A stretch of DNA of 64,000 bases. Source: Pezicula radicicola (lineage: Eukaryota; Ascomycota; Leotiomycetes; Helotiales; Dermateaceae). This document shows, one piece after another, positions 25,320-36,718 of the stretch; the first letter of the stretch is position 1; each line of letters begins with the position of its first letter. A program made the position numbers and the translations under genes. The stretch is from assembly GCA_003008705.1 (NCBI GenBank), contig PDUO01000030.1, positions 687,298-751,297 on the forward strand, read 5' to 3'. The notes beneath the pieces are model-generated. The model did no database searches. It was not told the origin of the DNA and saw only the letters and a list, made by a program, of their open reading frames with translations.

Positions 25320-27486
25320 ATTGTAATCTTTATCCACACATAAACTTTATTTAAAATACATGGCTGCAGATTTGGGATTCAACATTTCTCAAATCCCAGA
25401 GTCATTTGTTTGAGGAACTCATGTCTTGAGCCATAGCACTTAGCTTTTCTTGGTTGATCGAGTGTGAACAAGGAGACCTTTGGAAGGAGAAAGCAAACTT
25501 GCTTATCTTGATGCATAACCCTCATCAGAATGAGCTCGTACAAGCCAATTTGTATAGTAACTATCACGCTCAATAATGAAGCTTCCAAGTTCTTCAAGCC
25601 CGATAATCCCGCTGTAGTTTTAAGTACAAAACCTGTGGAATATCCAAGTCTTATTGAAACCAAGATGATCTTCAGCTAGTACAAAACAAACCAAAAACAA
25701 AAACCTCTCTGGAAATACTACCAAACCCGAGCGCGGGCTTGCAACAGAAACTTCATAACATTACAAGTAGTTAGGAGCTTTTATTTTCTGTTTGAACAAT
25801 ACGTAGCTAGCTCCTGCATTTTCTCTTGTTATTCGAGTAAGGGACATAAGGAGGAAACCTGTTAGGTTCAGCTAATTTCTGATTCGACCGCGGAATCTCC
25901 TTAATGTAGTAAATAACAAAAAAATTCAACTGATAACAAATTCGATGAATTTTTTTCTCTCTAGATTTAGCTGTTCTACTGTTTGGATAGTTGTCTTTAG
26001 CCTTTTTCTTTCTAGTTGGCTTCAAGTCAGATCTACTTTTTGTTTTGATTGCAAGAAATACGTGGAGGTAAATGGTGTCTGGTAAGGATGGTATAGGATT
26101 ATCCTATTTTGAAAGAGACAGCTGCTGCATGACTACCCATTTAAAAAAAAACATTCTTCTCTGAAATTATAATAAGCATGGTGTGAGAGTTGTATTAAAT
26201 TTACCCAAGAAATGTTCGAAACAACCTCAATATCTGTCCAATCGATAATCATATTTCGTGCTCAAAGTAACATTATGCCGTGGGAAGCTTGTTGAAAAAA
26301 CCATTTGTACTTGTAGGAGAATGTCTTTAGAGGTTTCAGTCCTTGAACTTGAGTGACGATCCAGTCATTGAAACGTATTAACTAGGATATCAAATATCTT
26401 TCGTTTATTAAATATTTTGATATGTTGTCACACGGCTGCTTGTTGTCAATTCTAGCAAAGCTTTACATTTGATTCTTTACGAATGGCCCTCCTCATGGTA
26501 GTTGCGAGACTAGTCGTGGTTACTGGAGCTCATACAGGCTCAGGCCTGTCGGGAGTTAGATCCGAAAAATAACTGGTCGTGGAGATTACTGCGCAATGAC
26601 GCGGCTTTAATGGTAGAGATGCGTCTATGTTTGAGAGTCGTTATCAATTCTCCTTAAAAGCGAAAGTAGTAGATGAGTTGATGCTTGAACTACAGTGCCC
26701 AATTGGCCCCGAGATTCCACACTAGGCAATGTTACTTTCATTACTCGTGAGTAGTATCTGAATAAATGAGAGACTCTTGTACGATTTACTGTGTCTAATT
26801 AGCTAATTCTTTCTTCGAAGAATAGTACTTTTACGGAATTCTTTGGCATTCTCAATCTCAGGGCCTATTGGCTGTCGCGAGCACATATCTACGCTGCATT
26901 GCACGAACGGGCTGGGATGAATACTAACCGATAGAAATTTAGCCAGCACAATATCAGGTTTGCATTGAAAATATGGTGAGCAACAGAGTACTTATTTAGT
27001 ATGTTTTGTTGTCAAGTGAAATGATTGGGTGATTAAGTTGAGGGAAGTATGTGAAGGTCAATATTTTGAACGAGTCTCTTCTGTAGACAAAGTCAAAATA
27101 TAAGGACTCCTAGAAGCAGCGTGAGTATTGGCTATTACAAATGGTGTTGATAAAATATAGAGAAGTGACAAGTGCTACTCAAGATTTTACTTGGTGTTGT
27201 ACATCAAGGAAATATGTTGGCGAGAATGTAACCGTGAGAATTGAGAATAGAATCTGTATAGCAAAAACTTTGCAGATAGAGAGGTAAAAATCTCTGTGTC
27301 TAGGGACAATTGGATTTGGATCCTAGGGGCACCGGAAAAACACTTGGAACAGCCGGAGATTCTTTCATGGGGTACAATAGCTCGTGTTCGTACCAAAAGT
27401 AAAGGCTTTGAATCTAGATTTTATTGAGAAATGAAAACCAATCGAGTAGCTATTAACAACAGAAAAGTAAAATATCAACCCAAGTC
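25320..27486. other. AT-rich intergenic region (2.2 kb)
   Basis: I see no gene. Codon-like structure is absent on both strands and homopolymer runs are frequent (for example 26142-26151). It separates two convergent genes. Confidence 0.5.
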
Positions 27487-28173
27487 TCACTGAGCAGCCG
27501 CAACTTTGCCTCTACCGGGGGCTTCCTCGAACTTCGTTTTCCACTGCTCTTCTTGCTTGAATAAGACAACTGCCTCCATCGCACTTGGAGCTCCATGTTC
27601 GGGATCCGCTCCGCCCACCAGTAATGCCTTGAATAGTGTTAGACCGTGGTAGGATGATAATTGGTAAAGGGTCAAAGATACCTCAATGACATCTGCTTCT
27701 CCCTTGAATACTGCTCCGGCCAGAGGCGACTGACCTCGGTCATTCAAAGTGTTTGGGTCGGCCCCATGTTGGATGAGAAGTCGGACCAGAGGCGCGTGGC
27801 CATGATATGAGGCAAGCATGACCTGGCTTCAAGTCAGTTGCAATTATACTTCATATCAAACGAAAATAGTAATTTTTCAATGCAACGAAGAGTGGGTCCA
27901 GGAACTTCCGCGTGAGGGGAGTTGAGATGAGTAAATTATCTTTATTAGCATTGGCAGCACTTGCCTTCTCGTGCAATCAAAAATGTGAGAACTTACAAGA
28001 CTATCTCCCTTTTCGTTTGTCATGTTCGCAGGTAAACCAGCGGGCAAGGCTTGCTGGAAGATATCAATTTGTCCAGCTCTGGCAGCGTCGTACATTCTAG
28101 TAGCGAAAGCAATTGCTTCAGGCGGTAGAGATTGTACACCATTGATGCCGTTGCCATTTGTGTTCTGGGCCAT
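27487..28173 (-). CDS. small ankyrin-repeat protein
   Basis: Exons 27997-28173, 27682-27822 and 27487-27627 give 152 residues; introns are 27823-27996 and 27628-27681. The N-terminus carries EAIAFATRMYDAARAGQIDI. The second exon supplies a full ankyrin repeat (MLASYHGHAPLVRLLIQHGA, DPNTLNDRGQSPL), and the third supplies GGADPEHGAPSAMEAV and a lysine-rich end. Such one-to-three-repeat ankyrin proteins are conserved in fungi and bacteria with no fixed function; they bind protein partners. The 54-bp intron is a multiple of three and contains no stop, so an unspliced, 18-residue-longer form is possible. It starts 237 bp from the divergent hydratase gene, so a shared promoter is likely. Confidence 0.85.
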
Positions 28174-28360
28174 CTCGAATCCGTTTTTGTATCGTTTTCG
28201 CAGGTATTCCTTTTATAATGTTGAGAGAATGATACTGTAGAAAAATGGCAAAGAAGATGATGATGTAAGAGGTTCGGGGTTGCTATCGCCAAGTCTACAG
28301 GGATACATGATGACATCGCTACAAAGTGCCGAGGAGCTTTCCCCAGCTTTTTCATTTCTC

Positions 28361-28395
28361 CGACGACGACGACGACGACGACAACAACAACAACA
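28361..28395. repeat. CGA/CAA triplet microsatellite in shared promoter
   Basis: About seven CGA-type triplets followed by five CAA triplets directly upstream of the hydratase start codon at 28411, probably in its 5' UTR. Confidence 0.8.
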
Positions 28396-28410
28396 TACCC
28401 ACCATCAACC

Positions 28411-29420
28411 ATGCGTCTCATCCGCCCAATCCCTTCGTCTCTACCCAAAATCATTCGGCGCTGTTATGCGACCCCTACTGCCGCTCCGGTAATCAACATA
28501 CACGATGTGCAGGCCCCAGGAAGTGGAAGAATCAGAATCCTCAACCTGAATCGCCCGTCGGCGCGAAACGCTATTTCACGACAACTTCTCCTTGAACTTA
28601 GACAGAACATCGACAGCATACATAGCCAGTACGATGCGAATGGGAACGAGATACCATTGGAGAAGAGCATTGAGGGTGCGGATGAGAGAGGTCCTGTACG
28701 AGCCTTGATTCTGGCGAGCGAGGTCGATAGCTGTTTTTGCGCTGGTGCAGATTTGAAGGAACGGGCAGGCTTTACACCTGAAGAGTACGTGTCTCTTTGC
28801 ATCATGCATTTTGCTTGGATGCGCACTGGCTAATTGATTACAGAACAAATGCCTTCCTTACGAACCTACGAAACACTTTCCAAGCACTATCTGCCCTTCC
28901 CATTCCAACCATCTCTGCAGTATCATCTTTAGCACTTGGCGGTGGCCTTGAAATGGCACTTTGCACCCATCTCCGTATCTTCGCATCTACAGCACAGGTC
29001 GGTCTCCCAGAAACCCGTCTAGGCATAATTCCCGGTGCGGGAGGCACCTTTCGTCTGCCCGCTCTTGTGGGTATGAGCAGAGCACGCGACATGGTGTTGA
29101 CGGGACGAAGGGTTTCTGCTGCAGAAGCATACTTTCTTGGAATCGCGGATCGTTTGGTGGAGATTGTGCCTGCTGAGGGGGAGGATGAGAAGGAGACATT
29201 GAAGAAAGCAAATGAGGAGGTGCTGAGAGCGGCTGTCTTGTTGGCGGGCGAGATTTGCGAAGGCGCTCCTGTGGCAGTCCGAGCTGCACTTCAAGCTGTC
29301 ACTTGGGCGAGGCCCGAGGTGGAGAATAAAATGTATGAGAAGGTTGTGGCAACCGAGGACAGGAACGAGGCGCTTACTGCTTTTAAGGAGAAGAGAAGGC
29401 CCGAGTTCAAAGGGAGGTAG
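28411..29420 (+). CDS. mitochondrial enoyl-CoA hydratase, AUH/methylglutaconyl-CoA type
   Basis: Crotonase-fold enzymes of this branch hydrate 3-methylglutaconyl-CoA in leucine breakdown. Two exons, 28411-28784 and 28844-29420, encode 316 residues. The N-terminus (MRLIRPIPSSLPKIIRRCYA) looks like a mitochondrial presequence. An oxyanion-hole segment reads FCAGADLKER, and the two catalytic glutamates lie in ALGGGLEMAL (near 161) and GLPETRLGIIPGAGGT (near 180). The GLPETRLGIIPGAGGT form is characteristic of AUH-like hydratases. A polar insert rich in E and D near 60-75 and another at about 225-240 are longer than in bacterial enzymes. General short-chain enoyl-CoA hydratase activity is the alternative. 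Confidence 0.9.
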
Positions 29421-30583
29421 TGATAATATCCCATATTACCAAAGGACCTGTTCTTTGCGGTGAAATCTTCCCATCCTATGTAGGCACTCGTGTGATGCTT
29501 CCCAAGCACTAACTTAGGCGACGCCTTTAGCAGGGCAGGCAGTACTTGCTACTTACCTGAGGTGAGGAGCCTTTTTGTTTCCCACCAAGATCTCCACATT
29601 CGTCGAAAACATATCTTTGAATTTGTGGTTCTGCCGGTGTAGTGAACTTGCCCTTTCAAAAAGCGTGCGCCTTAGCTAATGTGGAATTAGTAGCATGGCC
29701 GAGCACTTTGTATCGTTTATTTTCAACGTTTCTCCAAGCCTCCATCCATAGCTCCATGGATGCATATATGCTAGTCCTATCAGTGGGCAGCCGTCCTTCC
29801 AACCACGCGCCAACGCAATGGAACACAAAACAGTTGGAACACTCAATCTATTCTCCACGCATATCACCGCTCAATTTCAAAGTCACAGGAGGAGGCCAAA
29901 AAGCAACTCCTTTCGGCAACAGCAAAATCTGCTCATTTAGTTTCTCCCAGAGATTGTCGTAAGTTTTAGATTATCTTTCGTGGACTATGGTGTCAGATTT
30001 CGGACTATCCACCTTCCACTGACGACCAGCGTAAATTTGGACTTCTTCGCGGCAGATGTCTAGCTCTGTAAGTAGAAGTCTCCTAGATGACCTGTATCTC
30101 GAACGAGTATTCTCCAAAAAGCATCAATCGGTTCCACTAATTGGATGCGCAGATCTACCAAATTTACAGCCAAAATATCTCGAACTCGGTCATTGCATAT
30201 GTTCGATATCTTTCAGGAAATGTTTGTTCGCTTATTGCCGAAGAGATTGTATTTTCGACTCTTCATAGTTTCGTCTGCTATTGATTCCTTGCTCTGTGGC
30301 CTTTGATGCACAGAAAAATGCCGTCTGAGGGAGGGAGCTGACTCTCCTTTGTGTTACCATGAACTAGGGGGCCAATGAGGACATGCATATCAACTTCCAC
30401 ACATCGTATTAAACACATCCACGTGAGCCAAGGGTTAAATTAGCACGTGATTAAATTTCTGTTTGCTTTCTATTGCTTTCCGTTTGCTACTTAAAACTAG
30501 ATCTTTTCTTTGGGATTTAAACTTAACTATCTCTACTCCAATACATACCTCAACAACAATCAACTCAGTAAGAGATACTCAAA
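29421..30583. other. intergenic region
   Basis: Short unconvincing frames only. The last 100 bases, with CAACAACAATCAACTC before the ATG, are a typical fungal leader for the next gene. Confidence 0.45.
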
Positions 30584-32927
30584 ATGGACACCGACGACGT
30601 CTCCAATCTTGGCCAGTACACTCAGTTACTTGATGCACAGAAAGCGACTCTAAGAGCCGCCATGGCTCGTGAAGGCCAACTCCCCACAGACAGAAAGGCT
30701 CGAGATGAGCTCATCAACAAGCACCAATTGGTGACTATCCAGGCCATGATGCGACAACAACAAGAGTCAAATCATATGGTTCACAGCTCCTTCCTTCCTC
30801 CACCATATCTACCATCAACTACCAGTCTCGATAATCTAACGCCCATTTACATCAAAGACCTTAGATTGGGCATCCACCATCGCAGCAATTACCTTCTTGT
30901 CAGAGCGTTGACAGTGCCAAATAGAATGACCGCGATCATCGCTGTTGTTGAAGATGAGAAGAGGGACGCTGTTACGTTGCAGCTTTACCAGCAGCCCGAT
31001 GAGCAAATTAGACCTGCTTCAAGTATCATCACGACTGGCGATGTCTTTCTCATCAAGGAACCATTCTTCAAAATCATGGGCGATGGTGAATATGGACTTC
31101 GGGTTGACCATGTGAGCGATCTGGTGCGTATCGATGCACGGCACAAGCTCCTGCCAAAGCGGTGGATTCCACCCTTGTTCAACTTCAGCAGAACCGCAGA
31201 TGAGTGGAAAAAGGAAGGCAATGCCGCGATAGGAAGGAAGCAATACTGGGACGCTATTCAAAGGTATTAAGTGAACTTCCCCATATCGCATAAACGCTTC
31301 CTAACCCATCGTGTTTTTATTTTAGTTATACTTCCGCTCTAGCAAGTAATCCATCTCCTTCAGAAGAGACCGTTATTCGACTCAACCGTGCATTTGCGTA
31401 TCTCCAAGACGACAATTTTGAGGCAGCCCTATTTGATACCCAATGCTTGAGCCTAAACCCCAATTCTTCAGAAAAGGCATTGTACCGAGCTGGTAAAGCT
31501 TTATACGGTCTTGGAAGATTCTCTGAGTGTTATGAGATCCTGCAAACTCTCTGCGGGAAATACCCAAATAACTCCGAAGCTGCGAAGGAGCTCGCTCGAG
31601 CTCGTCTCCGACTTTCAGAACAGCAATGCGGCACCTACGACTTCAAGGCTATCTACAAAGAAGTCTCTGAGATGCGACCACCACACTTGGACCACTCAAC
31701 ATTTATTGGACCAGTAGTGGTAAAGAACTCCACAGGTCGCGGTCGAGGATTGTTTACTACAAAGCTTGTCAAGGCAGGAGAACTGCTTTTATGCGAGAAA
31801 GCCTTTGCACATTGCTATGCCAGTACCTCGGAGGAAAGCTCGAAGACTGCTTCAAAGATCAGTGTGCTGATGAATATACACACGAATCGAATGACAGTAG
31901 GCACGCAAAGTGACCTGATCACGGCGATTGTTCAGAAGCTCTTGCGAAACCCGTCACTTCTGTCGGAATTTGTGACCCTCCACCATGGATTTTATGAGCC
32001 TGTTTGCGTCACGGAGGTGGATGGCAAGCCAGTCATTGACACGTAAGTTCTTGCTATAGATTGGAGTAACGGATGCTAACACGGACCTCTTGAGAAAGCT
32101 TCCTAGTCGAAAGAGTCATCTCCCTCACCAGCTTTGGCTGCCCCCTCACTACCAAGGACACTCATCTGCATGCCGCCAAGGAAAGCGAGAACGGCCACCA
32201 CTCCTGCGGAGTCTGGTCTCTGGCCTCCAGAATTAATCACTCCTGTGTTAGCAATGTTCGCCGTAGCTTCATCGGCGATCTGCAAATCATCCGCGCCACT
32301 TGTGATATCCCGGCAGACACGGAGTTGACGTTCTGGTACAAGATCCCAACCGGAGATCATTACGAGATGAAGAAGGGACTGGAACATTGGGGATTTGAAT
32401 GCAAGTGCGCCGTGTGCCTTGATTCGAAGGACACGACAAAGAAACTGTCGAAGAAGAGAAGTAACTTGCTTGGAGACTTGAAGGCGACTCTGAATGCGTT
32501 GAATATCGACACGGCCAAGGCTGAGCGGATTTTGGACAACATCGGTCAAACCTATAGGCAGTCAGCTACTGATGTTCCACGACTGGTACTGCGAGAGCCA
32601 TATGCTCGCTTAGTGTCAATTTACTCCAAGCAGCGAAATGCAGAGAAGGTTGCCGCCATGTCGCTGAAGGCGCTGGAATCTCTCGGTTTCATAATCAAGG
32701 GTGCGCAACTCCCATCATCACCTGTCGAAAGCTTTCGGGTTGAGAAGTGGGGAATCATGATGGACGACGTGATTAGCCTGTGGGTTAATCTCTGGAATTC
32801 GTATTCAGTTCTTGCGCCGCATCTCTTGCCACAAGTAGCCGAGTGTGGGAAGTTGGCATACAAGATTTGTGTGGGGGAAGATGTAACTTTTAAAGAGTCG
32901 TATGATAAACATAGCGAATTGAAATAG
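30584..32927 (+). CDS. TPR and SET domain protein
   Basis: A putative lysine methyltransferase of the fungal TPR-SET class. Exons 30584-31263, 31326-32042 and 32099-32927 encode 741 residues. After an N-terminal region, tetratricopeptide repeats run from about 205 to 325 (ADEWKKEGNAAIGRKQYWDA, then EKALYRAGKALYGLGRFSEC). The SET domain starts at GRGRGLFTTK (about 363), has the cofactor-binding NHSCVSN near 512 and the ELTFWY catalytic Tyr strand, and ends in a post-SET ECKCAVC near 565. A long interval between the two SET halves (about 145 residues) is usual for SMYD-like and TPR-SET proteins; no MYND zinc finger is present. The C-terminus is helical. The target is unknown: histones or cytosolic proteins are both possible. 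Confidence 0.9.
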
Positions 32928-33106
32928 ATGTTATGTAAAGGGGCTTGTACCGCGAGTAGCAGGACATACCTTATTTGGGAACACTTGATGTCGCTTAGGG
33001 ATAGGAGTAGCGAGGTTTATAGTAGAGTAATTTAATAAGTTTAAAGGGAGTGCTTAAGACATTTATTATACACTTAAATATATTACAAGGTAAAGGCAAT
33101 AGTAGT

Positions 33107-34329
33107 CTAAAGCTTAAAGCAAGCTGTCGTATGAGCGCCTCCAAGCTCAGCATCTGAATCGTCCTCTTCATGAGATTCCCCAGCCATATCTCCCTTAGGA
33201 CGTTCAGATAAAGAAATCTCTTCTGCGGAAGCCACGAGCTCGTCGAAGTCTTCGTCATACAATGAATCAAAAGCTGGCGATCCACTCTCAAGGTCTTCGA
33301 GTTCAGCATTTCCACTACTTTCTGAACGGCCAGAATCTGTCGACTTGCCCTCGTCAACATCGGCGCTTGATCCCTCACTGGAACTTGTGTGGTTCCCGGT
33401 CAGGGATGGCACTTTCTCGACCCGAGAGTCTCTTGTTTTGGCACTCTCTATATAATAAAACTTCTTGCGGCGGGACCGAACAATGTATGGTTCTCGCCAG
33501 GTGATATCTTCCCAGTATGATGTACGTGTGGCATTATTCTGCGGATTGGCAATCCACTGACCTCCATTTTGCCTGACGAACAACTCTGAACCTACACGAA
33601 CCCCTGACCCAAATTGACAACCCAAAACCTCTGGCACACGGCAAGAACTATCCAAGATCGGTATAAGTGGGATCTGGTATGGCCGGTGAGCATCATAGGA
33701 ATCCCATCTCACGGAGCGTCTACTAAAGTTGAGGGATTCCTGCGAGCCGAGCTTGCTGAGAAAGCTTCGTTCCCCAAGAGCCCCCCAGAGACATTGATCT
33801 ATTCTCCCTTGCATCTCAGAGTCCGTCACGCCGAGCTGTAGAAAATTGCCCCATTCGTCGACGAAAGTTTGATAGTGCTCTATGAGATCCTGCAACTCTG
33901 AATCTGATTGGAACCACGGAGAACACTTTGCAATAATAGATTTGATACGGCTTTTGGGGCCGATCGGACGTGCTAGTGAAATGGTGATCAAGTAAGAGAC
34001 TTTGGGTCTGTATGGCTGTGAGGAATTGAGGCGAACGCATAAACGCTATGGCGTCCTTGGACATATCTGTATTGACTTCGCTTAAATGTTTAAGCCAGTA
34101 CTTGGCGGCGTAGGAGGTAATTCAAGCATGCGTTTGCCATAATTCCTGGTTCAAGTTGCAGCAACTCGTCGTCGACACCATGGCGCGTGGTGAGCTGGAG
34201 CAAGAATCTGTACACTGAAGCGTGCGATTTTCTGAGATATCCATCCTGTGAATCCCTCTTCAATGGGCTCAAAAACAGCCAACGGTACGCAGCGATGGGG
34301 TCATCAACCACGTGATCATACAAAAACAT
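33107..34329 (-). pseudogene. frameshifted fragment, possibly of a STAND/NACHT-type protein
   Basis: ATG 34329 opens a frame with ANACLNYLLRRQ, resembling the helical region after NACHT domains in fungal STAND proteins. At about 34093 the frame shifts by one base into YWLKHLSEVNT and AIAFMRSPQFLTAIQTQSLL, which fits the same family region. A second frame change near 33990-34000 leads to a 290-residue frame containing WGNFLQLGVTDSEMQ, a WQ/YW-rich middle and a very acidic serine-rich end near 33130-33400. I do not recognise this last part. Either this is one decayed gene or two pieces. No intron with good borders explains the shifts. Confidence 0.5.
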
Positions 34330-34676
34330 TCCGAAATATCACGAGAGTTACAAGAAATTAAGTAACTTCTTCTTCAATTCATCGGTTTACTAGCTTTTAA
34401 TTTATAAACTTATGAGTGTTGTGAAAATCTACTGTACCAACGGTAAGATTTATGAAGTAGGCTGGCGCCGGCCTATATATCGGCCGAGAACATCCAACAC
34501 AATGGAATGCCAACCAACATTTAGCATATATTTAGACCAGCTCTCCTTATGATCCCTTCCTACAGGTATCTTTGCCATTCCAACAACTTTCGGTCTCTAC
34601 AGCAATCATTTCTGATATTATTTGATACTCCTTTGATCACCAAGCAAGTCAACGGTTCCCGAATCGTTTCCGCAAG
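34330..34676. other. intergenic, divergent promoter region
   Basis: This lies between the leftward STAND-like fragment and the rightward kinase-fold gene. It is AT-rich with short runs and no gene. Confidence 0.45.
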
Positions 34677-35902
34677 ATGGCCCAAACCTCAAGGTATTGG
34701 ATTCAATAGCTCATTAGGGAACAATCCTGATAAACGTTTACAGTTCAGAACCTGCCGGGGAGCACAAAAACAATTCTCCGTCGCCGTCAACAATCTCACC
34801 GAAAGCAAAACTGAATCAAGCTGTTTTGGCACGCATCCAAGCCGCCCTCGAAGAAAATCCTGAGGTTTCGTTATTTGGGATCTTTCCACTGCTCTACAAA
34901 GGCGCAGTCATGGAGCAGAAGCAGTTGTCCGAGACGCCGGTCAAATCTAAGTCCAATCGCCCGGGTCCTGCGAACTTCTGCGCTGATTTGGTGGCACGTG
35001 CTCGTGTTGCTGAAGTCGTATACCCACTCTCTGAAGAGTCAACAAAATTTCTCTCGGGGTACATGGATCCAAAATCCAAAAGCCAGGACCTCAGTCAATC
35101 ACTCGTGTACTTGTTGTCACAAATGATATTAAACTGTGAAAGGCTATGGGAGTTTCCCACGAGGGGCGTTGTGCTGAAGTGCAATGAGAACCTCATCGCC
35201 AAGATCATCCGTGGTAATGATGACTATACAGAGTATACGTCCATCCAGTATCTCTCAGAGCAAGCTAGCGACTTACCATTTCCAAAGCCTCATGGACTTG
35301 TTAGATTTGACAGCGTGCGAGTCATGTTCATGACCTATTTTCCATCAATAACACTAGAGGCGGCCTGGCCAAAACTCACGCACGAAAACAAGGGCCTTAT
35401 TCAATCGCAGCTTAATGATATATTCATGAAGCTCAGATCTCTACCAATCGACGGCCATTCTCTAGGAGGCGTATGTGGCGAAGGCGTCCAGGATCACCAT
35501 CGCGATAGCCATGACAGCCGAGTAATCATGACGACCGCGACTCAATTCGAAGAATTCCAGTTCTCAATTCCTCCTCATAGTGACTCTTCATGGATTAAGT
35601 TTCTCCGCACTTTGCTTCCTCCTGCACAATCTCGTGTAGTTTTCACTCATGGGGATTTTCGAGCAGCTAATATCATGGTAGATGTTGATGAGAGTGGGAG
35701 ATATTTCGTAACGGGAATAATCGATTGGGAAACTAGTGGGTTCTATCCAGCCTACTTCGAGTCGACCAGAGTGTTATACCTTTTTAAATCACATCACGAA
35801 ACAGATTGGTGGAAATATTTGCCGGCTTGCATTGCGCCTGCAACGAACCCGGAGCGATGGTTGGTTGGTCGACTTTGGGATCAATATCTCACGAGTAATT
35901 GA
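34677..35902 (+). CDS. aminoglycoside phosphotransferase-like (APH family) kinase
   Basis: Exons 34677-34693 and 34744-35902, split by a 50-bp intron, encode 391 residues beginning MAQTSSSEPAGEH. The kinase-like fold shows a lysine in LKCNENLIAKII, the catalytic Brenner-type loop FTHGDFRAANIMVD near 307, and the metal-binding GIIDWETSGFYP near 330. The N-terminal 100 residues are unlike bacterial APH enzymes. Fungi carry many such proteins, and their substrates are mostly unknown (small metabolites, choline or fructosamine types are the known relatives); antibiotic resistance should not be assumed. The tiny first exon is supported by frame and by the TTTACAG acceptor. Confidence 0.85.
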
Positions 35903-36214
35903 CATACAATGTGTTACATTTCTATTGTGAAATCTAGTACAGTGAGTATATAATCCAAATTTATAAGTACAGCCAAAATTTCAAAAATGAGTGAGAGTTC
36001 AGTGTCCCAAGAGAAACCACAGTGCTAAACTCCAACATACTGGAAATAGACCCAACGAACCCAAGGAAATCAAAAACAATAAAACCCCAAAATAATCACA
36101 AGGTTAAATCAAACAAACAACCCGCAATCCCAATATCTTTCAAAATCCCTTCAGACAGCAATCTGGTTTACATCTCTTGGCCATTAAGCGGTGTATATCA
36201 CAGCCACATCACCC
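35903..36214. other. intergenic between convergent genes
   Basis: A-rich sequence with no gene; probably the two 3' UTRs. Confidence 0.5.
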
Positions 36215-36718
36215 TCAAACCAATCCCCCCATTTGCGAAAATACTGTCTGCCGACCAATTATATTGAGATCATCTTCACTATCAATTATCCCTTCGGAAG
36301 CAAGTGCGTCAAGTAAATCCAAGGCAAAGTCTTGACAATTCCATGCCATGTTATGGTTCTTAATTGGTGTTGTTTTCCCCACATCTCTCAATGCTTTGAG
36401 GTTGTTCGAACTAACATGGCCAACTTGTATCAATTCCAATAGCGTACTGGATTCGCGCGCGTTGTGGCGTTTCTGATCGTATCTAAATCTTCCGGCGGAG
36501 CCTTCAGCGTGGCAAATAAAACTTCGAGAGGGATCTTGTTCGTCCTCAACGAAGATAGCCCAGTGTTTGAAGGCACCGGAACCCTCAGACATAGCTACCC
36601 AGACAGGGTGCCATATGACTTCTTCTTCGGCTGGGGCCTCTTGATTAGATGGACCCGCCTGGGTAGTATCTTCTGGCGTAGCATCTCGACGGCGGAGTCC
36701 GGAGCGAAGACGGCCCAT
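36215..36718 (-). CDS. hypothetical protein, possible permuted papain-like (LRAT-type) fold
   Basis: 167 residues from ATG 36718. The His in FKHWAIFVEDE (H52) and the Cys in WNCQDFALDLLDAL (C128) stand in the order His then Cys, with NC followed by a helix, as in the LRAT/NlpC-P60 permuted papain-like fold (where the Cys motif often reads NCEHF). This suggests a thiol acyltransferase or peptidase, but it rests on two motifs only. The first 35 residues are disordered and charged. No signal peptide. Family members of this kind are common as uncharacterised proteins in Pezizomycotina. Confidence 0.65.
   Translation of the reverse strand: MGRLRSGLRRRDATPEDTTQAGPSNQEAPAEEEVIWHPVWVAMSEGSGAFKHWAIFVEDEQDPSRSFICHAEGSAGRFRYDQKRHNARESSTLLELIQVGHVSSNNLKALRDVGKTTPIKNHNMAWNCQDFALDLLDALASEGIIDSEDDLNIIGRQTVFSQMGGLV

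Noticed and set aside
28365..28395. Triplet repeat considered as a CRISPR-like or regulatory array
   Set aside because: It is a plain microsatellite without spacers.
34677..35902. Reading the APH-fold gene as an antibiotic resistance gene
   Set aside because: Fungal APH-like kinases are mostly metabolic or unknown, and the N-terminus is unlike resistance enzymes.
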